Assembly: GCA_001942045.1 (NCBI GenBank)
Contig: MSTD01000051.1
Span: forward strand, 1 to 40,417
DNA length: 40,417 nt
Direction of reading: 5' to 3'
Source: Mycolicibacterium porcinum
Lineage (GTDB): Bacteria > Actinomycetota > Actinomycetes > Mycobacteriales > Mycobacteriaceae
Shown in pieces: positions 8,625 through 16,511 of this stretch. Numbering within the stretch: the first letter of the stretch is position 1; each line of letters opens with the position of its first letter. The position numbers and the translations under genes are program-made. The notes under the pieces were generated by a model. It had not been told where the DNA came from. It ran no database searches and saw nothing but the letters and a program-made list of their open reading frames with translations.

Positions 8625-10483
8625 TGAGTACGCGTCAGCTTCTTCGCATCACCACCGCCGGTTCGGTCGATGACGGCAAGAGCACACTGATCGGTCGGCT
8701 GCTGCACGACACCGACAGCCTGCCGCTGGATCACCTTGAGGCCGTGACCGATTCGGAGGGCGTGGCGGACCTGGCCGCATTGTCCGACGGGCTGCGCGCC
8801 GAGCGCGAGCAGGGCATCACGATCGATGTGGCCTACCGGTTCTTCTCCACCGCCACCCGCAGTTACATCCTGGCCGACACCCCGGGACACGAGCGCTACA
8901 CCCGCAACATGTTCACCGGCGCCTCCAACGCGCACGTGGCGATCCTGCTGGTCGACGCCCGCGCCGGTGTGCTGCGCCAGACCCGCCGGCACGCCCGCAT
9001 CGCAAAGCTGTTGGGCATCAAGCACTTCGTGGCCACGGTCAACAAGATCGATCTGGTCGACTTCGACAAGGGCCGCTTCGCCGAGGTGGAGCGCGAGCTG
9101 CAGCAGGTCGCCGACCGGCTCGGCGGGCTCGACCTCACCGTCATCCCGATCGCGGCCAAACTGGGCGACAACGTCGTGCACCGCTCGACCAACACACCCT
9201 GGTACGACGGGCCGACCCTGCTCGAGTATCTCGAGGGCATCGAGCTGACCGCACCGCACGCCGACCCGGCGAGCCTGCGGCTGGCCGTCCAATGGGTGTC
9301 CCGGCCGACTGCGCAGCAGCGCCGTCGCTACACCGGCCGGTTGTCGGCGGGCACGCTGCAGGTCGGCGACCCCGTGGTGAGCCTGCCGGCAGGCACTCGT
9401 TCAGTCGTGACGGCCCTGGACACCTTGGACGAGAACCGATCGATAGGTGTTGCGCCGCTGTCGGTTTCGATCGAGCTGGCCGACGATATCGACGTCGGCC
9501 GCGGGGACGTCTTCGTCAGCGGTGCTTCCGAGGCCGTGGCGCCCGTGCTGGCCCGCGAGATCGACGCGACGGTGTGCTGGTTCTTCGACGACCCGCTGCG
9601 TGCCGGCGACCGGCTGGCCCTCAAGCAGGGCACCCGCACGGTGCGGGCGACGGTCCAGGAGCTGCACACCAAGCTCGACCCGGAGACTCTCGACGAGGTC
9701 GAATCCCCGGTTGAGCTGGCGCTCAACGACATCGGATCGGTCACGCTGCGCACCAGCTCGGTGCTCGTGGCCGACAACTATGCCGACAACCGTGACAACG
9801 GTGCATTCATCCTGATCGATGAGGTGTCCAATGACACCGTCGGCGCCGGGATCATCCTGCAGGCGCGCGAACTCAAGCCGAGCGGACACAACCGCTCCGA
9901 CATCAAGTGGCATCCGTCGTCGCTGGACCGCGAATACCGCTGGAACAGCACGGGACAGCGCGGCGCGACGATCTGGTTCACCGGGTTGCCCGCCTCGGGT
10001 AAGTCCACTCTGGCGGTGGCCGTCGAGCGGGCCCTGGTCGAATCCGGTCAGGTGGCCTACCTGCTCGACGGGGACAACCTCCGGCACGGCCTGTCCGACG
10101 ATCTCGGCTTCTCGGCCGGCGATCGCACCGAGAACATCCGCCGGGTCGGGCATCTCACCCGGCTGCTGGCCGATGCGGGTGTGGTGGCGCTGGCCTCGCT
10201 GGTGTCACCGCTGAAGTCCGACCGGGAGACCGCCCGGGCCCTCAACGATGCCGCCAAGCTGCCGTTCATCGAGGTGCACGTCGCGACACCTGTCGAAGAA
10301 TGCGCACGCCGCGATCCCAAGGGGCTCTACGCGCGGGCCCGTGCCGGTGAGCTCACGGGTCTCACCGGCGTCGATGCGCCCTACGAAGCGCCCGAGAATC
10401 CCGATCTGGTGCTCGACACCACCGGCGCCGTCATCGACGACCTGGTCCAGCAGGTCATCGATCTGCTCAACACCCGTCGCTAA
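8624..10483 (+). CDS. cysNC: bifunctional sulfate adenylyltransferase GTPase subunit / APS kinase
   Basis: 619 residues. Residues 1 to about 430 are the CysN GTPase, with G1 GSVDDGKST (13-21), G3 DTPGHE and G4 NKID, followed by EF-Tu-like beta-barrel domains. From about residue 445 an APS kinase (CysC) begins with the P-loop GLPASGKST (about 453-461), then LLDGDNLRHGLSDDLGF and FIEVHVATPVEECARRDPKGLY. GTP hydrolysis drives APS formation by CysD-CysN, and the kinase domain phosphorylates APS to PAPS, the donor for Stf0. Start and stop overlap neighbours: TGATG with cysD, and a four-base CTAA shared with the convergent hydrolase gene at 10480-10483. The length is in line with other actinobacterial CysNC fusions. 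Confidence 0.96.
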   Translation: MSTRQLLRITTAGSVDDGKSTLIGRLLHDTDSLPLDHLEAVTDSEGVADLAALSDGLRAEREQGITIDVAYRFFSTATRSYILADTPGHERYTRNMFTGASNAHVAILLVDARAGVLRQTRRHARIAKLLGIKHFVATVNKIDLVDFDKGRFAEVERELQQVADRLGGLDLTVIPIAAKLGDNVVHRSTNTPWYDGPTLLEYLEGIELTAPHADPASLRLAVQWVSRPTAQQRRRYTGRLSAGTLQVGDPVVSLPAGTRSVVTALDTLDENRSIGVAPLSVSIELADDIDVGRGDVFVSGASEAVAPVLAREIDATVCWFFDDPLRAGDRLALKQGTRTVRATVQELHTKLDPETLDEVESPVELALNDIGSVTLRTSSVLVADNYADNRDNGAFILIDEVSNDTVGAGIILQARELKPSGHNRSDIKWHPSSLDREYRWNSTGQRGATIWFTGLPASGKSTLAVAVERALVESGQVAYLLDGDNLRHGLSDDLGFSAGDRTENIRRVGHLTRLLADAGVVALASLVSPLKSDRETARALNDAAKLPFIEVHVATPVEECARRDPKGLYARARAGELTGLTGVDAPYEAPENPDLVLDTTGAVIDDLVQQVIDLLNTRR

Positions 10484-11322
10484 CGTGTGATTTGTGCACC
10501 TCTCGTAACGGTGAGCGTTACCGAGGGTGCACAAATCGCGTCGACGACGCGGTCGGCGTGGGTGACGTACAGCCCGTGGGCGGCGCCGGGGATCTCGACG
10601 AGCTCCGCGTCGGGCAGCAGCTCGACGGTGCGGCGCCCGGTGAGCTCGATGGGCGTCGACGCATCGGCGTCGCCCTGAATCACCAGAACCGGCAGGTCGA
10701 GTTCTGCCAGCTCGGCGCGGTAGTCGGCGTGGGCACCCATCCGCTGGGTCTCGACCACCGTCGCGACGGGCAACGCCACGATCTGGTCGATGGTCCAGTC
10801 CATCACCTCAGGTGATACCGGGTGGTCGCCGAAGAAGGGCGGGCCGTTGTCGATACACCATTGCCGCACATCGCGTTCCAGCTCGGCGGCCATCGCGTCG
10901 ATCATCTCCTCCGGGACGCCGTCCGGATTGTCGGGAGTGGCGACCACCATCGGAAGCTGCGGCGCCACCAGAACCGCACGATCAACCCGCCCGATCCCGT
11001 GCCGGCTGAGGTACCGCACGATCTCACCGCAGCCCAGCGAATGCCCCACCAGGGTCACGTCGTCGAGATTCAGGTGATCGAGCAGCGCGGCCAGATCGTC
11101 GGCGAGCAGATCGACGGTCCACTCGCCGTCGTAGGCGCCGGAGCGTCCGTGCCCGCGCCGGTCATAGCTCACACACCGAAAGCCCTTGTCCACCAAGCGC
11201 TCAATCACCTGCTGCCACTGGCCCGAGTTCAGACCCCAGGAGTGGGTGAAGGCCAGCACCGGCCCGACGCCGGTATCGGTGTAGTGGATGTCGGTGCGGT
11301 CTGCGGTCGTGAAGGTCGGCAT
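10480..11322 (-). CDS. alpha/beta-fold hydrolase
   Basis: 280 residues from ATG 11322 (MPTFTTADRTDIHY). It has the standard alpha/beta-hydrolase layout: oxyanion region FTHSWGLNSGQW, YDRRGHGRS, the nucleophile elbow LVGHSLGCGE with the catalytic Ser, a late Asp in VIQGDADASTP and the catalytic His in GAAHGLYVTHAD. It resembles chloroperoxidase/esterase-type members, but the substrate cannot be told. An alternative ATG at 11352 would add ten residues; the shorter form fits the family N-terminus. The last roughly 20 codons (from CAPSVTLTV) coincide with the hairpin at 10489-10537, so the C-terminal tail seems to be palindrome-derived. The stop overlaps the cysNC stop by four bases. The gene has no counterpart between Rv0294 and Rv0295c in M. 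tuberculosis as I recall. Confidence 0.87.
   Translation of the reverse strand: MPTFTTADRTDIHYTDTGVGPVLAFTHSWGLNSGQWQQVIERLVDKGFRCVSYDRRGHGRSGAYDGEWTVDLLADDLAALLDHLNLDDVTLVGHSLGCGEIVRYLSRHGIGRVDRAVLVAPQLPMVVATPDNPDGVPEEMIDAMAAELERDVRQWCIDNGPPFFGDHPVSPEVMDWTIDQIVALPVATVVETQRMGAHADYRAELAELDLPVLVIQGDADASTPIELTGRRTVELLPDAELVEIPGAAHGLYVTHADRVVDAICAPSVTLTVTRGAQITR
10489..10537. terminator. bidirectional hairpin between cysNC and hydrolase
   Basis: Perfect 12-base arms GATTTGTGCACC (10489-10500) and GGTGCACAAATC (10526-10537) enclose a second perfect stem GTAACG/CGTTAC (10505-10510, 10516-10521) with loop GTGAG. It begins six bases after the cysNC stop and lies inside the last codons of the minus-strand hydrolase gene. 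There is no U-tract on either side. A terminator or mycobacterial palindromic repeat is the likely role. Confidence 0.6.
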
Positions 11323-11375
11323 GCGCCAATACTCGAACGTGCAGGTGCGCATGTCGATTACGTCGTAGGTAATGG

Positions 11376-12140
11376 CTACCGCACTTGGCCGACCACGAAC
11401 ACGCGACGGAACGGGAAGAACGTGGTGCCGTCAGCACGTCGCGGATAGGCCTCGGCCAGCATCGGGATGATGGCCTGACGGTACTGCTCCCACAGCTCTT
11501 CGCTCAGCCGGCCTTTCACCTGAGTCAGCGCCGTCCCGGTGATCCAGTCCAGAACCGGTGTCTCGCCAGTCAATTGGTGTACATAGGTGGTCTCCCAGGC
11601 ATCCACCACACAGCCCGCATCGGTCAGCAGCCCGGCGTACTCGACTGGCGTGTCCACCTGGCCCACGTCCCGCCAGGGCATGTCGCTCAGCGGCTCGATG
11701 AACGGCTCGCGCCGCGCCAGCGTACGCACGGCGTGATGCGACGGCGCATCGAAATTGCCCGGCACCTGGAAGGCGATCCAGGCCCCGGCCGGCAGCTGCC
11801 CGGCCCAGCGCACCACGAGTTCGCGATGCGAGGGCACCCACTGCAGCGCCGCGTTGGAGACGACCACCTCGGTATCGGGTTGCGGGGTCCAGTCCTCGAT
11901 CGCCCCGGCGTGCGCGTCGAGTCCACGCGCCCGCGCGGCCGCGACCATCTCCGGTGAGCTGTCCCAGGCCTCCAGCGCAGCGTCGGGCCAGCGCTGGGCC
12001 AGTGTCTCGGTCAGGTTGCCCGGACCGCACCCGAGGTCGACGACGCGGCACGGCGCGGCGGCCGCCACGCGCGAGAGCAGGTCATAGAACGGACGCCCGC
12101 GGTGGTCGGCGAAGGCCAGGTAGGTATCGGGATTCCACAT
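11376..12140 (-). CDS. tam: trans-aconitate 2-methyltransferase
   Basis: 254 residues starting [20 protein letters not shown], the characteristic Tam N-terminus. The SAM-binding motif I is [16 protein letters not shown], followed by the acidic motif II region [11 protein letters not shown] and [14 protein letters not shown]-terminal [11 protein letters not shown] is also typical. The enzyme methylates trans-aconitate, an inhibitor of aconitase formed spontaneously from cis-aconitate, in the cytoplasm. It is the homologue of Rv0294, which borders ESX-3 in M. tuberculosis. The start is divergent from the amidohydrolase with only 20 bases between the two start codons, and the palindrome at 12148-12162 lies in that gap. 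The downstream hydrolase is on the same strand after 53 bases. Confidence 0.9.
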   Translation of the reverse strand: MWNPDTYLAFADHRGRPFYDLLSRVAAAAPCRVVDLGCGPGNLTETLAQRWPDAALEAWDSSPEMVAAARARGLDAHAGAIEDWTPQPDTEVVVSNAALQWVPSHRELVVRWAGQLPAGAWIAFQVPGNFDAPSHHAVRTLARREPFIEPLSDMPWRDVGQVDTPVEYAGLLTDAGCVVDAWETTYVHQLTGETPVLDWITGTALTQVKGRLSEELWEQYRQAIIPMLAEAYPRRADGTTFFPFRRVFVVGQVR

Positions 12141-12147
12141 GAGATAT

Positions 12148-12162
12148 ATCGTCCTAGACGAT
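12148..12162. promoter_or_regulatory. palindrome between tam and amidohydrolase
   Basis: ATCGTC-CTA-GACGAT is a perfect six-base inverted repeat with a three-base centre. It fills most of the 20-base gap between two divergent start codons and its last two bases are part of the amidohydrolase ATG. It could be an operator controlling both genes. The regulator is unknown and no regulator gene is adjacent. Confidence 0.5.
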
Positions 12163-13039
12163 GGACGAAGCGAGAAAAGTGCGGCAAATCTGGACCGAGC
12201 TGGGCCTGCCCGGCATCGTCGACGTGCACACCCACTTCATGCCCAAGAACGTGATGGACAAGGTGTGGCAGTACTTCGACAGCCAAGGCCCGCTGATCGG
12301 CCGGGAATGGCCCATCACCTACCGCGCCGACGAGGCGCAGCGTGTCGCCACCCTCCGCGAGTTCGGGATCAGACGGTTCTCCTCGCTGATCTACCCGCAC
12401 AAGCCGGACATGGCGGCCTGGCTCAACCAGTGGGCGGTCGGCTTCGCCAAGGACACCCCGGACTGCCTGCACACCGCCACGTTCTACCCCGAGGAACAGG
12501 CCGCGAGCTACGTCGCTGACGCCATCACCGCAGGCACCCAGGTGTTCAAGGCGCACATCCAAGTGGGCAATTACGAGCCGAACGATCCCCTGCTCGACGA
12601 GGTCTGGGGCCAGATCGAGGACGCCGGCGTGCCGGTCGTCATCCATTGCGGTTCCGGGCCTGCGCCCGGCGACTTCACCGGCCCGGACCCGATCGCAAAA
12701 CTGTTGAGCCGCTACCCGAGACTGCTGCTGATCGTGGCGCACATGGGCATGCCCGAGTACTCCGCGTTCCTCGATCTCGCCGAGCGCTACGACGACGTGC
12801 GGCTGGACACCACGATGGCGTTCACCCCGTTCGTCGGAGAGATGATGCCGTTCCCGACCGGGGAAGTCAGCCGGCTGAAGGCCCTAGGTGAGCACATCCT
12901 GTTCGGCAGCGACTTCCCGAACATCCCGTACGGGTACGCCGAGGCCATCCATCACCTGATCGACCTGCCCGGTGTCGACGACGCCTGGCGTCGCAATGTT
13001 CTGCACGACAACGCCGCGAAGTTGTTCGGCCTCAGCTGA
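12161..13039 (+). CDS. amidohydrolase-2 family metal hydrolase (ACMSD-like)
   Basis: 292 residues. It shows the metal-dependent TIM-barrel features of amidohydrolase family 2: HxH in [11 protein letters not shown] (about residues 23-25), the histidine in [27 protein letters not shown], and the terminal Asp in [18 protein letters not shown]. Such proteins decarboxylate or hydrolyse small aromatic or cyclic acids; the substrate is not evident. The start ATG 12161 overlaps the palindrome shared with tam, and no Shine-Dalgarno is present, so the transcript is either leaderless or starts inside tam. It is followed 22 bases later by the Rv0293c-like gene. I recall no equivalent at this spot in M. 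tuberculosis, so it is probably an insertion into the conserved block or a loss there. Confidence 0.88.
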   Translation: MDEARKVRQIWTELGLPGIVDVHTHFMPKNVMDKVWQYFDSQGPLIGREWPITYRADEAQRVATLREFGIRRFSSLIYPHKPDMAAWLNQWAVGFAKDTPDCLHTATFYPEEQAASYVADAITAGTQVFKAHIQVGNYEPNDPLLDEVWGQIEDAGVPVVIHCGSGPAPGDFTGPDPIAKLLSRYPRLLLIVAHMGMPEYSAFLDLAERYDDVRLDTTMAFTPFVGEMMPFPTGEVSRLKALGEHILFGSDFPNIPYGYAEAIHHLIDLPGVDDAWRRNVLHDNAAKLFGLS

Positions 13040-13048
13040 GCAGTTGGT

Positions 13049-13054
13049 TAGCAT
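13049..13054 (+). promoter_or_regulatory. -10 element TAGCAT, leaderless start at 13062
   Basis: TAGCAT fits TANNNT and ends seven bases before the GTG at 13062. No Shine-Dalgarno sequence is present, so an internal promoter with a leaderless transcript is likely even though the gene follows the amidohydrolase closely. Confidence 0.45.
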
Positions 13055-13061
13055 CGGCAGC

Positions 13062-14261
13062 GTGGAGCCGTCCAGCGCAGATCCGGTCGAACCCCCGATC
13101 CCTGTCCCTGACGTCCCCGGCGGTGATGCCGGTGCTGGTGGCTTGCCCCGCCGGGCCGATCTGACCCTGCGACAGAAAGCCATCGTCGACGCTTCTGCGA
13201 TCGCCGACATCGCGTTGCGCACCGGGGTCGCCTCGATCGTGGCGACGTCGATGGTGCCGACCACGCTGGCGTCGATGCTGCACCCGTCGCAATTCCGCAC
13301 CGAGAACGACCTGATGCGGTTCTATGCCGATCTCGCTGCGGCTCAAGATCCCGCGGTGTCGTTTCCGGCTCCCACCCGGCCGCCCCGGGTGTCCACCCGC
13401 CGGGCCAATCCCGTCGCCGAACTGATCGCGCACGGCCGGGTGGAGAACATCCGGTTCGACAGCAGCTTCACCGCGGTCAACCCCGGGATGCGAGACCTGT
13501 GCGGCGGGTTCACCCGCAACAACGTTGTGCGGGCCCAACATTGGCGCCATGACGACGGCCCGCACCCGACATTGTGCGTGATCCACGGCTTCATGGGCTC
13601 GCCGTACCTGGCGAACGGTCTGTTCCTGTCGTTGCCGTGGTTCTACCGCTCCGGGTACGACGTGTTGTTGTACACCCTGCCGTTTCGCGGTCGCCGCGCC
13701 GAACGATTCTCGCCGTTCAGCGGTTACGGATTCTTCTCGCACGGATTTGCCGGCTTCTCCGAGGCGATGGCCCAGGCCGTGCACGACTTCCGTTCGGTGA
13801 TCGACTATCTAGAGTCCACCGGGGTCGACCGGGTCGCTCTCACCGGCATCTCCCTGGGTGGCTTCACCTCGGCCCTGCTGGCCAGCGTGGACGACCGGAT
13901 TCAGGCCGTTGTCCCGAATGTCCCTGTGGTGACGCCGGATCGCACGGTGGACGAGTGGTTCCCGGCCAACAAGCTGGTGGCTCTGCAACGGCTGGTGGCC
14001 AGGACCGATCCGGCGTTGACGGAGGCGGCGGCACGCTACACCTCACCGCTCAACTACCGCCCCCTGGTACCCAAGGAACGACGACTGATCATCACCGGCC
14101 TCGGTGACCGGCTGGCCCCGCCGGAGCAGGCCGAGATGCTGTGGGAACACTGGGATCGCTGCGCGTTCCACTGGTTCCCCGGCAACCATCTGCTGCACGT
14201 GAGCCAGCCGGACTACCTACGCCGGATGACCCGCTTCCTGCGGGATTTCATGTTCGACTGA
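13062..14261 (+). CDS. alpha/beta-hydrolase-fold protein, Rv0293c-like
   Basis: 399 residues from GTG 13062 (VEPSSADPVEPP), about the length of Rv0293c, which occupies the same place next to eccE3. After a Pro-rich N-terminus and a region IADIALRTGVASIVATSMVP, the second half is a hydrolase fold with TLCVIHGFMGSPYL, the nucleophile elbow ALTGISLGGFTSALLAS, the acid in IITGLGDRLAPPEQ and a late His in WFPGNHLLHVSQ. The open frame extends upstream to 12972 but that segment overlaps the amidohydrolase and is not credible. Its last 45 bases overlap eccE3 on the opposite strand. No substrate is known to me. Its conserved position beside ESX-3 is worth noting, but no ESX role is implied by sequence. 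Confidence 0.87.
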   Translation: MEPSSADPVEPPIPVPDVPGGDAGAGGLPRRADLTLRQKAIVDASAIADIALRTGVASIVATSMVPTTLASMLHPSQFRTENDLMRFYADLAAAQDPAVSFPAPTRPPRVSTRRANPVAELIAHGRVENIRFDSSFTAVNPGMRDLCGGFTRNNVVRAQHWRHDDGPHPTLCVIHGFMGSPYLANGLFLSLPWFYRSGYDVLLYTLPFRGRRAERFSPFSGYGFFSHGFAGFSEAMAQAVHDFRSVIDYLESTGVDRVALTGISLGGFTSALLASVDDRIQAVVPNVPVVTPDRTVDEWFPANKLVALQRLVARTDPALTEAAARYTSPLNYRPLVPKERRLIITGLGDRLAPPEQAEMLWEHWDRCAFHWFPGNHLLHVSQPDYLRRMTRFLRDFMFD

Positions 14262-15134
14262 CGTCAGCAGCGCCGACGGCACCGCGGCCGGGGTGCCGTC
14301 CAGACGCTCCGAGGACAACGGGTTCAGCGCTGCCAATGCCGGACGGTGCCGACCGGCGGCCGATTTCAGCCCGGCCAACGGAGCCCGCCGTGGGGGCCGG
14401 TCCGCGGTACGCAACGCCGCGCCCACCGTCAGCTGCGGCTGCGCCGGAGAGCCGGTGAACTCCAGTGCGGTCCAGGTTTCCTGGGCGGGCAGCGCACCCA
14501 CCCCGGCCAGCACGGCCTCCAGCTTGTCGCCGACCTTGACCCGGTATGCGGCAACGTATCCCGAGTCGTCCTTCACACCGCGCCAGGTTTCCTTGCCCGG
14601 CTCGGGCAGCGGGGAATCCACCCCGTCGACGAGGGTCACCGTCCAGCCCTGCTCCTGCAGATGGTCACGGAGCCGGCGGCCGACGATTTCCGTGGTGTCC
14701 CGCAACGGGATTCGTGATGACCGGGCCCGCAATGCATCGAGATTGTCCACTGCCGCCACGGTCAGGCTGATCCAGCTGCGCCGGGCACCAGCGGCATCTC
14801 GATGCGTCACCCGGACCTTGTCGCAGCGGATGCCGTAGCGGTCCAGGTAGCTGACCACGACCGGAAGCTGGGCGGGGTCCGCGGGGTCGACCCGCAGCAC
14901 CACGGTCTCCGAATCGGGTGCCGGCTCAGGCTGCTTCTTGGAGAGGTTGCGCCGCAACACCCCGAAATGCCGGGCCACCCGGGTGGTCAGGAACATCCCG
15001 CCCCACCAGGCCAGCAGCAGCACCACCGCGGCGGCGGAGACGCCGAGCACCCAGCGTTCGGTGTTGGTCTGCCATGGCCGGGCCAGCACGGCCGCCACGA
15101 CGAACAGGGACGCCAACGCAAGTCGGGCGGTCAT
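14217..15134 (-). CDS. eccE3: ESX-3 type VII secretion component EccE3
   Basis: 305 residues. Two hydrophobic segments lie near the N-terminus (LALASLFVVAAVLA and WVLGVSAAAVVLLLAWWGGMF), followed by a soluble domain, the standard EccE architecture. EccE sits on the periphery of the inner-membrane secretion complex with EccB, EccC and EccD. It is the last gene of the ESX-3 operon, and its ATG at 15134 overlaps the mycP3 stop by four bases. The protein is somewhat shorter than I recall for M. tuberculosis EccE3. Its 3' end overlaps the convergent Rv0293c-like gene by 45 bases, leaving no room for an intergenic terminator. Confidence 0.93.
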   Translation of the reverse strand: MTARLALASLFVVAAVLARPWQTNTERWVLGVSAAAVVLLLAWWGGMFLTTRVARHFGVLRRNLSKKQPEPAPDSETVVLRVDPADPAQLPVVVSYLDRYGIRCDKVRVTHRDAAGARRSWISLTVAAVDNLDALRARSSRIPLRDTTEIVGRRLRDHLQEQGWTVTLVDGVDSPLPEPGKETWRGVKDDSGYVAAYRVKVGDKLEAVLAGVGALPAQETWTALEFTGSPAQPQLTVGAALRTADRPPRRAPLAGLKSAAGRHRPALAALNPLSSERLDGTPAAVPSALLTSVEHEIPQEAGHPA

Positions 15135-16504
15135 GAATGGTCCTTCCGTCGGTACGCGCTGAAGGCGACGGCCATGGCCGCCAGCGCAAGTGCTCCGGTG
15201 CCGGCGAATGCGACGATTCGTCCGGTGTTGTCACGCGGGGCCGGTTCTGCCGGCGCGGCAATGGGTTTGCCTGCGGGAGCCTCCGGGCCGTCGAGCGGCA
15301 TATCGGCGACGTCCCAGGTGAGCGCGGCGACCGGATCGACACCGCCGGCCCCGATCACGTTCGACGGGGAGCGGGGAGCGCCCTGGGCCGTCGTGGTCAG
15401 CCGGTGCACCACCTGGCGCGCGTTCAGATCGGGAAACTTGCTGCGCACCAAGGCCGCAACGCCGGACACGTACGCCGCGGCGTAGCTGGTGCCGCTGAGC
15501 GGGACCAGCTTGTCGCGATCGGTGGGCATGGCGTTGGACAATCCGCCGCCGGGCGCGTTGCTCACCGAGGTGATGTTCTCGCCCGGCGCCGCGATTCCAA
15601 CCCAGGGTCCGGCCATGGTGAATGCCGAAGGCTGTCCGGTCGCGTCGAGGGACCCGACGGACAGCACGTAGGGCTGCCACCACGAGGGGATGGACACCGA
15701 GGAGACGCCACCCCAGTTACGCGGATCATCGGGGAGACCCGACAACGGGTTGGATCCGCACGCCGATCCGGTCGTGACGCCGCCCTGCGTGTTTCCCGCG
15801 GCCGCGACGATCACCGCGTCCTTCTCCACCGCGGCGTAACGCAGTGCCGCACCGAGCTCGTTCTGGTCGATGTGTTTGTCGGCGGGCATGCAGGTCACCA
15901 CGGAGATATTGATGACGCGCGCACCCATGTCGGCCGCGCGCACCACGGCACGGGCCAGACTGGCCACGTCGGCCGCCACCCGCGCCTCGGCCATGTCGAC
16001 GCCGGCCGCACGTGGGGCGAACCGCGGCGAGTTCTGCCGGATCGAGATCAGCCGGGCTTCGGGCGCCACACCGGAGAAACCGTCAGGCCCGGGTTGCCCG
16101 GCGATGAGGCCGGCCACCGAGGTGCCGTGGCCGTCGCAGTCGGTCAGGCCGTCGGTCGACTCGATGAAGTCGCCCCCGCCTTCGACGTGCGGCAGTCTCG
16201 GCCCCGGCTGCACCCCGGTGTCGATGACGGCGACCGTCTGCCCCTGGCCACGGCTCTGCTTCCAGGCACCGGACAAGTTGAGCGCCAACTGATTCGGGTT
16301 GACCGATCCGGGATCGGTGCCCGGCAGCACACCGGTGGTGGCACACACCGAACGCTGTGCCATCGCCCCCACCGGGCCGGCACTGCCGGCCGGTGGGGCG
16401 ATCTGTGGATCGACCTCGGGCGGGCTGATGGCACCCGCCGACGGGGCGCCGACCAACAACACCAGACCGGTTGTGGCCAGAACACCCAGGCTCTTGTGGA
16501 TCAC
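15131..16504 (-). CDS. mycP3: ESX-3 mycosin, membrane-anchored subtilisin-like protease MycP3
   Basis: 457 residues. A signal peptide (SLGVLATTGLVLLVGAPSAGA) is followed by the mature S8 protease domain with catalytic Asp95 (VAVIDTG), His126 (DGHGTS), oxyanion Asn238 (AAAGNTQ) and Ser340 (LSGTSYAAAYVSG). A C-terminal membrane helix (IVAFAGTGALALAAMAVAF) and a short cytoplasmic tail RRKDHS follow. Cysteines at 54 and in DCDGHG fit the mycosin disulfide-bonded extension. Mycosins stabilise the ESX membrane complex and process substrates in the periplasm. The gene is separated from eccD3 by seven bases and overlaps eccE3 by four, so all are in the same operon. Confidence 0.96.
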   Translation of the reverse strand: MIHKSLGVLATTGLVLLVGAPSAGAISPPEVDPQIAPPAGSAGPVGAMAQRSVCATTGVLPGTDPGSVNPNQLALNLSGAWKQSRGQGQTVAVIDTGVQPGPRLPHVEGGGDFIESTDGLTDCDGHGTSVAGLIAGQPGPDGFSGVAPEARLISIRQNSPRFAPRAAGVDMAEARVAADVASLARAVVRAADMGARVINISVVTCMPADKHIDQNELGAALRYAAVEKDAVIVAAAGNTQGGVTTGSACGSNPLSGLPDDPRNWGGVSSVSIPSWWQPYVLSVGSLDATGQPSAFTMAGPWVGIAAPGENITSVSNAPGGGLSNAMPTDRDKLVPLSGTSYAAAYVSGVAALVRSKFPDLNARQVVHRLTTTAQGAPRSPSNVIGAGGVDPVAALTWDVADMPLDGPEAPAGKPIAAPAEPAPRDNTGRIVAFAGTGALALAAMAVAFSAYRRKDHS

Positions 16505-16511
16505 CGGTTCA

